Origin: Actinomycetes bacterium
Lineage (GTDB): Bacteria; Bacillota; Sulfobacillia; Sulfobacillales; JAIMBI01
Assembly (NCBI GenBank): GCA_023565505.1
Contig: JAIMBI010000004.1
Span: 62,001 to 126,000, forward strand
DNA length: 64,000 bases
Reading direction: 5' to 3'
The position numbers and the translations under genes are program-made. The notes beneath the pieces are model-generated. The model saw only the letters and a program-made list of their open reading frames with translations. It did no database searches and was not told where the DNA came from. This document shows positions 51,861 to 61,298 of this stretch, in pieces (the stretch's first letter is position 1; every line of letters begins with the position of its first letter).

Positions 51861-52337
51861 TCAATCGTGTCGCGAGCGATGTTTTTGATACACCACAGGC
51901 CAGCTGTCCCGGCGCTGCCGCCACGCCTCGTCGGTCACCTCAAAGGCCGTCACGACCATGGCGCGGCCGGGGATCCACCGCAAGTCAACGCTCACCGAGA
52001 ATTCCGGTGTGCCCGTCGCGCGCTCCAGACTAGCGAAGAACGCATTCAGCGTGTACCGGCCGGGCGCACGGTCTTGCCAGATCGTATCGGGGTCGCTCAC
52101 GGCCAACGGGAGCAGAGCCGCAAACCGCTCGCGATGCAGGGGCTACCGTTCCCGCGTTTCGTGCCGAAGAAAGTCCTCAGAGAGATAGACCGGTACAGGC
52201 CGAAACTGTCGGGGCAAGTGGGGCCGCCCATACCGGCGGCTATACGCTGCCCACGCGGCTAACCACTGCCGCCGCGCAGCGTCCGGTGTCGGCGCCGCGG
52301 GGAGAATCGGGGCTTTCGGCCGGTCGTAGTCCGCCAC
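51861..52337 (-). pseudogene. PBECR-like nuclease gene with internal amber codon
   Basis: One frame from GTG 52337 reads VPVYLSEDFLRHETRER, a TAG at 52143-52145, then continues LHRERFAALLPLAVSDPDTI, WQDRAPGRYTL and AMVVTAFEVTDEAW to a stop at 51861. The two halves together match a PBECR-type nuclease, so a single nonsense mutation (or readthrough) splits it. Upstream the frame is open too (VHGYVNPRSGRW). Start uncertain. Confidence 0.55.
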
Positions 52338-52384
52338 CCAGCGTCCAGACCGCGGATTAACGTAACCGTGAACGCGAGATTTCG

Positions 52385-54169
52385 CTAGCGAGTAGCTTTT
52401 GGGTCGCGGGTCAACCTCGCCGCTTTGTGCAACCGCTTCCGCACGGCGATCTTGCCCGCGATCTTCACCGCCGTGTCGTGATCGTAGCCCTGCGCCTCGA
52501 AATACCGCACCGCCCCGTCGAAGCCGCCCTTGAAGGTGCCGTCGGGATTCAGGTAGCGACGCTGCTCGGCCGGCGTCAGCCGATGGGGCGTCTCACTCTT
52601 GCGGATCCGTAGTTCGGCGCGCTCGTGGGCCACATCCTCCGCCAGGACGCGCCGAATCGCCTCCAGCTTGCGCAGAGCGTCTTCCGCCGCCCGCATCTGC
52701 TCGGCATCGGTGGTTGAGCGCCGGAAGCCCTTCGCGTGATAGCCGGGCCGGTGCGGCCGCGCGACCTCCGCTTCCTGGTCGATGACCGCCAACTCGTCCG
52801 CCAGGCGGTCGGCGGCCTCGCCGGGATCGTCGTAGTCCCAGTAGTCCCATTGGTCGAGGTGGTGCGTGTTACGCTGGCTCTTCCGCAAAACCGCCCGAAA
52901 AGGTGCGGCCGTCGCCAGCGCCGCACGCAGCACCGAGGTCCGCGGAGGAGCCCCCTCGCCGAGCATGCTCGTGACGCCTCCTCGTGCCTTCTGTAACGTT
53001 TTCCGGCGGAAGGACACCGGACCCGCCTCTGCATTGCGGTCGCCTCGACTATCGACGGCCCGCGCATAGGCCAGGACCTTTTTCCAAGTGGCTCGCTGCG
53101 CCAGCAGCTGCGCCTTCGGCGCCGTCGGCGAGACCCTGTAGTAGCGCGCCGCGCGCCCGAGCCGTGCCACCATCTGCTTAGCCTCCGTCAAGGACGGGGC
53201 GGTAAGCAACGCGGCCCCGCTCGCCAAGTGCGTAATGGTGTACCCGTGGGCGTCTTTATGGACGCCGACCCCAGGCACCGCCGGGAAAACCCATCCCTGA
53301 CGCGTCTCGGTCTCGGTACGTCCCGCCGGCGTGTGGACCGCGATGGTCACGACGGCCCGCTTGGTCCGGATCTGCGCATCGCGTTCCGCCTGCGCCTGCC
53401 GCGCTCGCTGCCGCCCGAAGTAGTGGGCGATCCGGCGCTGAGCTACCTCGGGATGCAAGGTCTCATGCGCCCGGGGATGATCCGGACTGACGCGGACAGG
53501 AACGCGGTGCGTCCGAATGGAGACATTCGCGTGGTCGCCCCACGCGCCCAGCGTCGTGCTGTACTCGCCGCTGCCCGTCGGGACCAGCCAATGCGGGTGG
53601 TCGGCCAGGAACCGCTCAACCCGGTCATAAAACGCCGTGCGGAGGCGCTCGGCCTCGTCTCGTAAACGATCCTTTTCCTCCCAGTCCGCAGCCGCCCGAG
53701 CCTGTTTCTCTAACGCCTCCACGCGCTGGCGCACAGCGGCCGGCAACGGGAGACGCCGGACCGCGTCCGCCAACGCCGACCCGCGTTCCGCCCAATTGCC
53801 GGGGTGGAGGTGCAGGCGCAGCCCATGGCCGGGCGCGTGTTCGACCCGCACATGGCCGGTGAGATGCTTAACATGCGTCCGCACCCACGCCGCGATGTCT
53901 TCGTCGGGCCCCTCCGTCACCTGATGCGCGACATGATGCGCATGCGTCGCCCCGGTGAGGCGTTCGATCACATGGGGCGGAATGCCGTGCCCGGCCAAGA
54001 TACGCCCTCGACTGGTTGTCCCTTTCGGCGGCCGTGGCCCATCGATCAACAGATGACGGCCGCGGAGCGGACTACTTTCGTCCGTAACAGTAACCCAGTG
54101 CGCCTGCCCAGCCGCGACGCGCTGTCGGAGCGCCTCCGGCAGCTTCGAGCGCAGAAGCGTGCCGACCAC
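52385..54169 (-). CDS. Large hypothetical phage protein
   Basis: A 594-aa protein not recognised. The start (WVTVTDESSPLRGRHLLIDG) is followed by a His-rich stretch (HHVAHQVTEGPDEDIAAWV), several beta pairs and a helical charged end (LRKLEAIRRVLAEDVAHERA; LTPAEQRRYLNPDGTFKGG). It adjoins the minor head genes, so may be a head-associated protein. Confidence 0.65.
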   Translation of the reverse strand: MVGTLLRSKLPEALRQRVAAGQAHWVTVTDESSPLRGRHLLIDGPRPPKGTTSRGRILAGHGIPPHVIERLTGATHAHHVAHQVTEGPDEDIAAWVRTHVKHLTGHVRVEHAPGHGLRLHLHPGNWAERGSALADAVRRLPLPAAVRQRVEALEKQARAAADWEEKDRLRDEAERLRTAFYDRVERFLADHPHWLVPTGSGEYSTTLGAWGDHANVSIRTHRVPVRVSPDHPRAHETLHPEVAQRRIAHYFGRQRARQAQAERDAQIRTKRAVVTIAVHTPAGRTETETRQGWVFPAVPGVGVHKDAHGYTITHLASGAALLTAPSLTEAKQMVARLGRAARYYRVSPTAPKAQLLAQRATWKKVLAYARAVDSRGDRNAEAGPVSFRRKTLQKARGGVTSMLGEGAPPRTSVLRAALATAAPFRAVLRKSQRNTHHLDQWDYWDYDDPGEAADRLADELAVIDQEAEVARPHRPGYHAKGFRRSTTDAEQMRAAEDALRKLEAIRRVLAEDVAHERAELRIRKSETPHRLTPAEQRRYLNPDGTFKGGFDGAVRYFEAQGYDHDTAVKIAGKIAVRKRLHKAARLTRDPKATR

Positions 54170-54174
54170 GACGA

Positions 54175-55272
54175 CTACCTCCCCGCCCCGCCGCTGCCGG
54201 TCGGGGCCATGATGCCTTGGCCCAGGTTCGCGACATCGGGCCGCCAGAATACCGCGCGCCGCGGACGCGGATAGTCGTCGGCCTCCGAATCCGCTTCCAA
54301 GTCAAACGCTGGCGGATACGGCAGCTGGGCGCGCCGCACCGCTGCCCACCAGTCGCGCCCCCGCGGGGTGTCAAATTCCACCGCCCACGGGTACCGTTGG
54401 CTTAGAAGCCGGATCGCCACGCTCGGCGGTTTCCCCGCGTCGAGGAGCGCCGCGTAGTCCGCGACCGCCGCCCGGATCGCGGGGTCGCTCTTGTAGAGGA
54501 TGACGCTCGGCGTCCCGACGGGCCGCGGCCGATCCGTGCGACCTGGCAGGTTGGCGAGCGGGTCGAACCCCCAGCCCGCAGGCCACTCGGCGGCACGTGG
54601 ATCCTGCCGCCGCGAGGCCGAGATGGCGTGCATGACCTGCATCGACGACTCGGCCATGGGGTGCGTGTGCCCCGGCCCGATCTGGGGCGGCGCGGGTGTA
54701 TTGGACGGCCCGCGGAGCACTAGACGCGGGGGGTTTGGATCCCAGCTGCGCCGATGGGCCGCCCCGCGATCCCGGATAAAGCGCCCGCGGGGATCGCGGG
54801 CCGACGCCTGCGCGCCGGCTTTGGCCAAGCCCGGTCGCCGCGAGAACACCATCGGCTTGGCATGCGCCTGCGGGTTGATCACGAGGCGCGTGGGCCGCCC
54901 GTAGCGGTCATACACGCGCACATAGCCGGGCTGCGGGTTGGGGCTGATGCCCTGCGGCTCTTCCGTCACGGGATCAACCACGCCGTTCTCGCGAATCAGC
55001 ACCTGGCCCGGACCGTCCCCATCCTGGGGATTGGAGGCGACGCCTTGCTCCCGCAATACGGCCCGGCGGAACACGAGGCGGCCCTGCGCGTTGCGCCGCA
55101 GCCGCCGGCGGTAAGCGTCGCGGCCTTTCGCCCCGCCGACGCGGGTCCGCAGCCGCTCAAAAACGCCCATCACGTAGGCCCAGTCGCCAGCGTGCCCCTG
55201 CCGGGCGGCCCGCTGCTTGGCCTGCTCCCACAGCCGTTCCTCGCGCGGCGTCCGCACGACCGACGCGGGCAT
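54175..55272 (-). CDS. Hypothetical head-region protein
   Basis: A 365-aa basic protein not recognised. The N-terminus (EERLWEQAKQRAARQGHAGD) is helical; the middle has LIRENGVVDPVTEEPQGISP and IGPGHTHPMAESSMQVMHAI; the end is acidic. It lies 6 nt from each neighbour in the head gene block. Confidence 0.65.
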   Translation of the reverse strand: MPASVVRTPREERLWEQAKQRAARQGHAGDWAYVMGVFERLRTRVGGAKGRDAYRRRLRRNAQGRLVFRRAVLREQGVASNPQDGDGPGQVLIRENGVVDPVTEEPQGISPNPQPGYVRVYDRYGRPTRLVINPQAHAKPMVFSRRPGLAKAGAQASARDPRGRFIRDRGAAHRRSWDPNPPRLVLRGPSNTPAPPQIGPGHTHPMAESSMQVMHAISASRRQDPRAAEWPAGWGFDPLANLPGRTDRPRPVGTPSVILYKSDPAIRAAVADYAALLDAGKPPSVAIRLLSQRYPWAVEFDTPRGRDWWAAVRRAQLPYPPAFDLEADSEADDYPRPRRAVFWRPDVANLGQGIMAPTGSGGAGR

Positions 55273-55278
55273 GCGCCG

Positions 55279-56106
55279 TCACCGCCTTTCCGGAGGAGGT
55301 TGGAAGCGAATGCGCTGAATGAGGTGGCGACAGAAGGGATGCTGCGGGAGGGCGGGCACGTCGCGGCCCTGCCATTGTGCGGGCTTCCCCGGCCAGAACG
55401 CCGTGAGCCATTCGGTGCGCGTCGGCGCGCGCGGCGGGGCCGGCAGCAGCCGAAACCACCGGCCTTCCAGCAACCGGTGGCACCGGGCACACACGCGCGC
55501 GTCGCCGATCGGCGCCACATAGCCCCAAGCCGGCCCCGGCAAGGCGGTCAACAACCCGGTTTGGTACGCGCGACTGAGTTCCGTCACAATCCGGCGCCGC
55601 CATGCGACACCCTGGCGCCGCCAGAGGTCGGCGGCCACGCGGCGGAGATCGGCGCGATCCGCCCCCGCCCGCAGCGCCTCGAGGACCGCGTGATCCCACG
55701 CGCGTTGCGCCTCGGCCCAGCCATCGATCCACAGCCGCTCCGGGGCGACGCGATCGATCCACACCGGTGGCCGGGACAGGGTCCGGCCGCCCGCCCGCCG
55801 GACGGTCTGCGCACCGGCCCGCTGCGCGTGGGCCAACGCATGGCGCCAGGGATCGACCGGTACCGCCAGGGTCGTCAGCTGCCGCCGCCAGCGGCCATAA
55901 GCAGGCTCGTCCAAGGGCCACGCCGCCAACAGCCACGCCAGCAACCACAACCAGCGCCGATTGGCCGGTTCCTGGACCGCCGTCAGGGCCTGATCTTCGG
56001 CCGCCGCCAGGGCGGCGTCGGGAAACGGCAGGCGCGCCTCCGCGCTCGGTCCGACCGGGAACTGCGCCGTCGTCCAGCCGGGCAGGATGAGCGGCGCCGT
56101 CGCCAT
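55279..56106 (-). CDS. Minor head protein (Mu F / SPP1 gp7-like)
   Basis: A 275-aa protein. RRIVTELSRAYQTGLLTALP and GYVAPIGDARVCARCHRLLE form the conserved segment of phage head morphogenesis proteins with a Cys-rich zinc site. It normally assembles with portal into the prohead. It follows the portal gene group. Confidence 0.78.
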   Translation of the reverse strand: MATAPLILPGWTTAQFPVGPSAEARLPFPDAALAAAEDQALTAVQEPANRRWLWLLAWLLAAWPLDEPAYGRWRRQLTTLAVPVDPWRHALAHAQRAGAQTVRRAGGRTLSRPPVWIDRVAPERLWIDGWAEAQRAWDHAVLEALRAGADRADLRRVAADLWRRQGVAWRRRIVTELSRAYQTGLLTALPGPAWGYVAPIGDARVCARCHRLLEGRWFRLLPAPPRAPTRTEWLTAFWPGKPAQWQGRDVPALPQHPFCRHLIQRIRFQPPPERR

Positions 56107-56107
56107 G

Positions 56108-56365
56108 TCAGGCGCCCATCAACCGCCGGACCAACCCGCCACGCCGAGCCGGCCGCGCCGGTTCCGTCTCCCGCACGTCCACCGGCTCCGGATCGCTCGG
56201 TTCGTCGGGCACCGGCGCCAACGCCGCAAACGTCTCGGCCAGCTCCCGGCGTGGGTCAGCCGGATCGGCTAGCGCCGCCGCGCCCAGGCGGACCAATTCC
56301 GCCAGCCCTTCATACTCCGCGTCCGTCAGCGTCACGTGATACTGCGTCACCGGGCGAATCTTCAT
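56108..56365 (-). CDS. 85-aa hypothetical phage protein
   Basis: Reads VTQYHVTLTDAEYEGLAELV, then an acidic linker and a basic end (RPARRGGLVRRLM). AGGAGGAGAG precedes the ATG at 56365, which overlaps the previous gene by 56 bp. No family. Confidence 0.6.
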   Translation of the reverse strand: MKIRPVTQYHVTLTDAEYEGLAELVRLGAAALADPADPRRELAETFAALAPVPDEPSDPEPVDVRETEPARPARRGGLVRRLMGA

Positions 56366-56735
56366 GCGCACTCTCCTCCTGGGCCGCGTGTTGCCGGGCG
56401 CGCTCGGCCAACGCCGCGAGCGCCTGATCCAGCTCGTCCCGAATCGCCGGATGATGGTGGGCGAGGGCTTCGACCAAGCCGAAAAAGCGGAACATGAGGT
56501 TCGCGAGATCCTGGCGCAGTTCGACCAGATCCGTCGCCACCCGCTGTTCCAGCGTGTTCTGCCGGTCGACCAGGGCGTGATACCGCTCGTCGGCCTGCCG
56601 TTCGAACCGTTCCAGGCTCTCCGCCAAGGCACTGACGGCGCGCGCCTGCAAGTCCGTCGCCTGCGGCAAGGTGATCCGGTGGACTGGCGGGCCGCTGGTG
56701 CCCATTTGCGCGCCCAGCTTAATCCGACTCCCCAT
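56310..56735 (-). CDS. Coiled-coil hypothetical phage protein
   Basis: A 141-aa helical protein (LQARAVSALAESLERFERQA, then LEQRVATDLVELRQDLANLM) of coiled-coil type. GGAGGAGGC precedes the ATG at 56735, which overlaps the portal stop by 17 bp. May be a small scaffold or minor head protein. Confidence 0.6.
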   Translation of the reverse strand: MGSRIKLGAQMGTSGPPVHRITLPQATDLQARAVSALAESLERFERQADERYHALVDRQNTLEQRVATDLVELRQDLANLMFRFFGLVEALAHHHPAIRDELDQALAALAERARQHAAQEESAHEDSPGDAVSRDADGRGV

Positions 56736-58587
56736 CCCGTGCCTCCTCCAGGTAGTCTTGTAACCACGCGACCGCTTCGTCCACGTTCCGCGCCCGCTGA
56801 TCCGTGGCAAAAACCAGCGCGCCATTGGGGCCATGAAACCGGGTGCCATACGGCGTCGGCTCGATGAGGTACCGCCGGCCGCCGACCTGCACCCGCCACC
56901 AGCCTTCCGGCGTGGTCGCCGCCAGGACCTGGGGCTGCCGCGCCCAGACGCGCACCGCGCTCCGCCGCAAGGAGGTCGCCCCGGAGCGGGACGGGGCGGG
57001 CGTCGCGGATTCGGCGGGGGTGCGCTCGGGCGGCTGATAGGGGGCGCCGCCCGTTGGCGCCGTCGGCGACAGATCGTCCGCCGTCGCGCCCGGCACGGTC
57101 TGGGCCGCTTCCTTGTGCTGTTGCAAGGCCAGCGGGAGGGGCATGTCCGCCCAGGGTTCGTCGATCCGCGGCAGGTTTTCTTGTTGGCGCGCCTCGTTGA
57201 TGGTCCAGTAGCTGGCGACTCGCTGGGTCGCGAGCTGAATGCGGTCCTCTTCCTTCTCCCGGTGCAGGTTGACCCAGACCATTTCGAGGTCCGGATAGCG
57301 CGGCCACACCAGTGTCCGATTGATCCAGTCGCTCAGGTGGTGCAGCAGGCCGTCGAAGCCTTCTTCTTTGGCGTACAGCAGTTCCGCCGTCTGGTTCCGC
57401 TCCGAGAGGACCGGCCGATCCGCCCGGTCGCTCGCGAAATTGATCTCCGACGGGTGCATGCCGTAGCACGCCGTCTTCATGGCGATGATGATTCGCGCCA
57501 GCGACGGCCAGACCATGTCCTTCGGCGTGTCCCGGAGCTTCATCAGCTCGGCCTTGAACTCCGGGTCCGCCGTGATCACGCCGAGCCGCGACCAGTTCCG
57601 GGTGCCGACCTGCGAGGTCAACTGCCGCGTGAAAGCTTCCAAACCCGCCGGTGAGTAGTCGCCAAACAGCAGCAACAGGTTTTCGGGATAACTGATACTG
57701 AAGAGGCCGCGGTTATAGTCGATGAGCGAGATCCAGAGGTCGGTGAGCGTCAGGCTCCGCTGAAACGGAGAGCCGCGTCCGTAGGCCAGCCGGTTGATCT
57801 CGACCGACGGGTAGACCTGGTCGAGGCTGATCTCGTCCGCCGCCCACGCGGCCGTGATGACCCCGTCGATTTCCTGAACCCAGGCCGCTTTGGTCAAGTC
57901 GAAGCCGACTTGATAGGACAAGGCCTCGGCGGCGACATCCCAGAGATCCGGGCCCCATTGCGTGTGCTCGCCCCGGTGTTCCTCGACCCACTCGTAGAGC
58001 ACCCGGACAATCGGCTTGATGGTCGCCCCGTCGATGGCGTAATAGCGCGCGGGTAGTCCTTGGCGATCCTTGAAGACGATCATCGCTTTTCGGTCCAAAA
58101 CGAGTTCGTCTTCGACCGACGTGACCGCAAAGTCCGCAAAGCCGCCGGGGTGAATTTCCCGCCAGGGCCGGTCGATGATCTCGGCCATCTCCTGGCAGCG
58201 CCGCCGAATGTCCGGGGTTTCCTTGAATCGCGGCGAGCTGTGGTCCCGATGGCGCACCGTCCACCCGATGCGGTGGTCGCTGTCATGCGTGATGCGCCGG
58301 GCTACGGACCGCACCTGGGCTTGGCGGTGCATCACGCAGAGCTGGTCGATTTGGCTCTCCCAATAGGCATCGCGGAGATAGCGGAAGCTCGGCTCGTCCG
58401 GGGGCTTCTCTTGCGCCCCCATCTGGTTGTAGCGCTCCGCCCGACCCATCTGGCTGAAGAACTTGCCGCGGGCCTGGCGTTCCGCGCGTTCGGACAACTC
58501 CGCCCGACTCTTGGCCAACGGTTCGGGGAGCAGGAGCCCCGTGTGCGGGTCAATCTGATAGCCGGTCCAGTGCGTGTCCTCGGCCAT
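56719..58587 (-). CDS. Portal protein
   Basis: A 622-aa protein that makes the dodecameric DNA entry ring. Conserved parts include YNRGLFSISYPENLLLLFGD, PSLARIIIAMKTACYGMHPS, EINFAS and NQTAELLYAKEEGFDGLLHH. A 130-residue Pro-rich linker and a small C-terminal domain follow. GGAGGGC precedes ATG 58587. It lies after terminase and before minor head genes. Confidence 0.85.
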   Translation of the reverse strand: MAEDTHWTGYQIDPHTGLLLPEPLAKSRAELSERAERQARGKFFSQMGRAERYNQMGAQEKPPDEPSFRYLRDAYWESQIDQLCVMHRQAQVRSVARRITHDSDHRIGWTVRHRDHSSPRFKETPDIRRRCQEMAEIIDRPWREIHPGGFADFAVTSVEDELVLDRKAMIVFKDRQGLPARYYAIDGATIKPIVRVLYEWVEEHRGEHTQWGPDLWDVAAEALSYQVGFDLTKAAWVQEIDGVITAAWAADEISLDQVYPSVEINRLAYGRGSPFQRSLTLTDLWISLIDYNRGLFSISYPENLLLLFGDYSPAGLEAFTRQLTSQVGTRNWSRLGVITADPEFKAELMKLRDTPKDMVWPSLARIIIAMKTACYGMHPSEINFASDRADRPVLSERNQTAELLYAKEEGFDGLLHHLSDWINRTLVWPRYPDLEMVWVNLHREKEEDRIQLATQRVASYWTINEARQQENLPRIDEPWADMPLPLALQQHKEAAQTVPGATADDLSPTAPTGGAPYQPPERTPAESATPAPSRSGATSLRRSAVRVWARQPQVLAATTPEGWWRVQVGGRRYLIEPTPYGTRFHGPNGALVFATDQRARNVDEAVAWLQDYLEEARDGESD

Positions 58588-58604
58588 CGGATTGCCCTCC
58601 TCCC

Positions 58605-58940
58605 TTAGTCCAGCGTCGTCTTGCGTCGCTTCGGCTGCGCCGGCGGCGCGGGTTGCGCCCACCGGCACGCCGGACACAGCACCTGCCGCCCGACACGGCT
58701 CGTCATGACCTGAATCTGCGCCGGGTTGCGCGGCAACACGGGCCACACCCGCGGCTCCGTGCCACCGAGTTCCAGGTACCGCTCGCCGGTCTGCGTCGCC
58801 CCGCACCGCGAACAGGTGTACGGATCGGCCCCCCGCACCGGCTGCCAGAGCACCCAAGGGTTGGCCGGCCTTGGGTCGACCACGGGCGTCCGGCTCGGCG
58901 TCAGTAGGGGCAGGGCGGCCCGGTCAGGCGGACGGGGCAT
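58605..58940 (-). CDS. Zinc-finger-like small protein
   Basis: A 111-aa protein with CSRCGATQTG and CPACRWAQ as paired cysteines. Pro-rich front. The start ATG 58940 lies within the end of the preceding mini gene. It is part of a series of small Cys-proteins near terminase. No family. Confidence 0.6.
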   Translation of the reverse strand: MPRPPDRAALPLLTPSRTPVVDPRPANPWVLWQPVRGADPYTCSRCGATQTGERYLELGGTEPRVWPVLPRNPAQIQVMTSRVGRQVLCPACRWAQPAPPAQPKRRKTTLD

Positions 58941-59100
58941 CGTCTGGGACCAATTCCGCGCCGCAGCGACGGCACACAATCACCGCCGCCAGCGCCTCGC
59001 CGTGGCGCACCTCGAACGGTTCGAAATGGTGGCCGCCGCGAGCATAGTCGCACATCGGCGTCGTCTTGCCGTCCTCATTGCGGGGGCGTTTAATGCGCAT
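58924..59100 (-). CDS. 58-aa mini protein with CxxC
   Basis: Reads MRIKRPRNEDGKTTPMCDYA, then HH and CRRCGAEL, a possible C/H zinc site. Its ATG overlaps the end of the previous small gene by 11 bp, and its end overlaps the next start by 17 bp, so the three are coupled. Confidence 0.6.
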   Translation of the reverse strand: MRIKRPRNEDGKTTPMCDYARGGHHFEPFEVRHGEALAAVIVCRRCGAELVPDDAPSA

Positions 59101-59248
59101 CCGAGGATGCCTCCTGCGTCCGATCCACCCAGCGCGGCATCCGCACCGGGCGGGTCTCCTGTTGGCTTTTCAGTAACTGGGCCAGCCGGGCCAGCTCTTC
59201 GGGGGTCCCTTCGGCCCAGGTGCCGTCCGGCAACCGTAGGCGCGCCAT
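59090..59248 (-). CDS. 52-aa hypothetical phage protein
   Basis: Reads MARLRLPDGTWAEGTPEELA, then RLAQLLKSQQETRP. AAGGAGGCG lies before the ATG. It follows TerL by about 50 nt and overlaps the next mini gene. Probably helical, function unknown. Confidence 0.6.
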   Translation of the reverse strand: MARLRLPDGTWAEGTPEELARLAQLLKSQQETRPVRMPRWVDRTQEASSDAH

Positions 59249-59301
59249 CGCGTCGCCTCCTTGCGCGTTGGATCCAACATCGTAGATGGCTTACCGGCTG
59301 T

Positions 59302-60906
59302 TCACTCATGCGCCCGATGGTTCATGGAGCCGCTACCCCGGCTGTCCGGCGCTGTGTCCCACGCTTCGAGCCAGCGCCGAACCCGCGCCACGTTGACGGC
59401 CAGATCCAACGCATCCGGCACATCATCGTGACCGCGCACCGGGCCGAAGGTCACTAGCTGTTCGTAGAGTTTCTGCATCTTCCGGTGGATGCGTTGCCTC
59501 GGCAACCGGTCGAGGTCTACCCAACCCGGTTCGTCAGGCCGCGCGGCCCGGAGCCACAGTCCCCCGTTCTCCACCAAGGGGGCTAGGCGGCTGATCCGCG
59601 CGTATTTGTCTTGGACATTAGTCCGCGCTCGCACGGGAATAGCGGGGCATTCCGGATGGGTCAGATGCCATCGGCGCACTTCACTCACTAAGTACGCCTG
59701 ACCGGCGTTGTCCTCGATGGCCACCACATCGGGCAGCCAATCTTGATACCAGTCCGCAATAGTTTGCGCCTGCACGGCCGGGTCGAGTTGGGCCGCTAGG
59801 ACATCTAAGACGACGACCGCTTGATCCGGGGTGACGCCGATGACCACCAAGGCAAAATCGTCGCTAGCGGTTTTCTGGGTCGTCGCCAAGTCGACGCCCA
59901 TGTACACACGCAGGGGGTCGCCGCGAAACCGCCAGCACTCGGCGGCCTGGTCATAGCTTACGTCGTCTGCCGTGTACCATCGGAACCACGACGCGTGGAA
60001 GACGCCCCCTTGCAGCTCCTGCGGGCGTTGTTGATAGAGGCTCACGAACGCCCGGGTGCCAATCCGCTGCCGCGTCGCCTCCAGGATGTCCGCCGGAAAC
60101 TCCTCGGGCCATAGGGGCTCACCGATCCGACGGCCCAACGGGTCGTCTGCCTCTGCAAAAGCGGGCAAGCGCACAACGTCCCAACGGTCTCCGTCGCCCA
60201 ACTCCATGGCCTTGAGCAGGCGACCCGCCAAGTCATCCTCATGCCAGCGCGTCATGATGAGAATGACAGCGCCATCGGGTTCAAGCCGGGTCACCGCATC
60301 GTTTGTATACCAATCCCACGCCCGGTCCCGGAGGGTCGGGCTACTGGCCTCTTCGCGGTTCTTCACCGGGTCGTCGATGATGAGCAAGTGCGCGCCACGC
60401 CCAGTGATCGGGCCGCCAATGCCCACGGCGGTCAGGCTGCCGTAATGACCCGCTAGGGCCCAGTGATCGGCCGCAGCGGATTCCTCGGAGACGCGGATGC
60501 CAAAAAGCGTCGGCCCATATTCCCGCGTCAGGTTCCGCGCTTGCCGACTGAAGCCCTCCGCCAAACTCGACCCATACGACGCGGTGATGATGTGGTGGTC
60601 CGGGTGCCGCCCCAGATACCAGGCGCTGAAATGGGCGTTGGCCGTCTGGCTCTTCCGGTGCCGCGGCGGCATGAACACCATCAGCCGCTTGATGGCCCCC
60701 CGCTCCACTGCCATCAGCTTGTCGCAGAGGAAGCGGATGTGCCGACTGTCCCAGGCCGTCCGAAACGCGGGCGACACATAGTGGAGATAGGCTCTAAGAT
60801 TCGCCCGCGCCGCCGCCCGGTGCAGATCCTCCGTCGTCCAAGACCGCCGCAACGAGTTCGGGATGGCGCTCAAAAAGCTGGGCGAGGGCACCGAGATCGG
60901 CGTCAT
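59302..60906 (-). CDS. Terminase large subunit
   Basis: A 534-aa packaging motor. Walker A is PPRHRKSQT (80-88), Walker B is LLIIDDP (174-180), coupling motif in ILIMTRWHEDD, and the nuclease domain starts at VYMGVDLATT with Asp339. It packages DNA through the portal. The ATG at 60906 overlaps the small subunit gene by 113 bp and lacks a good ribosome site, so the true start may be a little further in. Confidence 0.92.
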   Translation of the reverse strand: MTPISVPSPSFLSAIPNSLRRSWTTEDLHRAAARANLRAYLHYVSPAFRTAWDSRHIRFLCDKLMAVERGAIKRLMVFMPPRHRKSQTANAHFSAWYLGRHPDHHIITASYGSSLAEGFSRQARNLTREYGPTLFGIRVSEESAAADHWALAGHYGSLTAVGIGGPITGRGAHLLIIDDPVKNREEASSPTLRDRAWDWYTNDAVTRLEPDGAVILIMTRWHEDDLAGRLLKAMELGDGDRWDVVRLPAFAEADDPLGRRIGEPLWPEEFPADILEATRQRIGTRAFVSLYQQRPQELQGGVFHASWFRWYTADDVSYDQAAECWRFRGDPLRVYMGVDLATTQKTASDDFALVVIGVTPDQAVVVLDVLAAQLDPAVQAQTIADWYQDWLPDVVAIEDNAGQAYLVSEVRRWHLTHPECPAIPVRARTNVQDKYARISRLAPLVENGGLWLRAARPDEPGWVDLDRLPRQRIHRKMQKLYEQLVTFGPVRGHDDVPDALDLAVNVARVRRWLEAWDTAPDSRGSGSMNHRAHE

Positions 60907-61249
60907 GATGCATGCTCACCTGCCCGCCGTGCTCCACCTTCTCGGCCGGCTTGTAGCCGGCGCGGTCGAGGAGATCCTTCGCCGCCTGCAACCGCACCGT
61001 CTCGGATTCCGCCGTATCCCGGAGACGCTTGAGCACCATGAGACTGTCGTAGGCTTCGGCCGCAAACAAGGCTTGCAGGTCCTGCTTGGCCGCCTCGACC
61101 ATCTGGCGGATTCTAGCATTTCCTAGCAGTCGGGCGGCCTGGACATCGACATTGCCTTTGTAGCCCGCCTGTCGGGCCGCCTCCGTGGCGTTGCCGAGCC
61201 GCACATAGAGTTGGACAAACCGCAATTGGCGCGGCGACAGATCTTTCAT
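60794..61249 (-). CDS. Terminase small subunit
   Basis: A 151-aa protein with the TerS opening (LSPRQLRFVQLYVRLGNATE, then AARQAGYKG and ARLLGNARIRQM), a DNA-binding helix-turn-helix, and a coiled coil for ring formation. It recognises the packaging site, probably near its own gene. It precedes and overlaps TerL. Confidence 0.88.
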   Translation of the reverse strand: MKDLSPRQLRFVQLYVRLGNATEAARQAGYKGNVDVQAARLLGNARIRQMVEAAKQDLQALFAAEAYDSLMVLKRLRDTAESETVRLQAAKDLLDRAGYKPAEKVEHGGQVSMHHDADLGALAQLFERHPELVAAVLDDGGSAPGGGAGES

Positions 61250-61298
61250 CGGCTCATGACCTCACAACACGGAAAGAGGGCGCCGCTCCTGACGGTTC

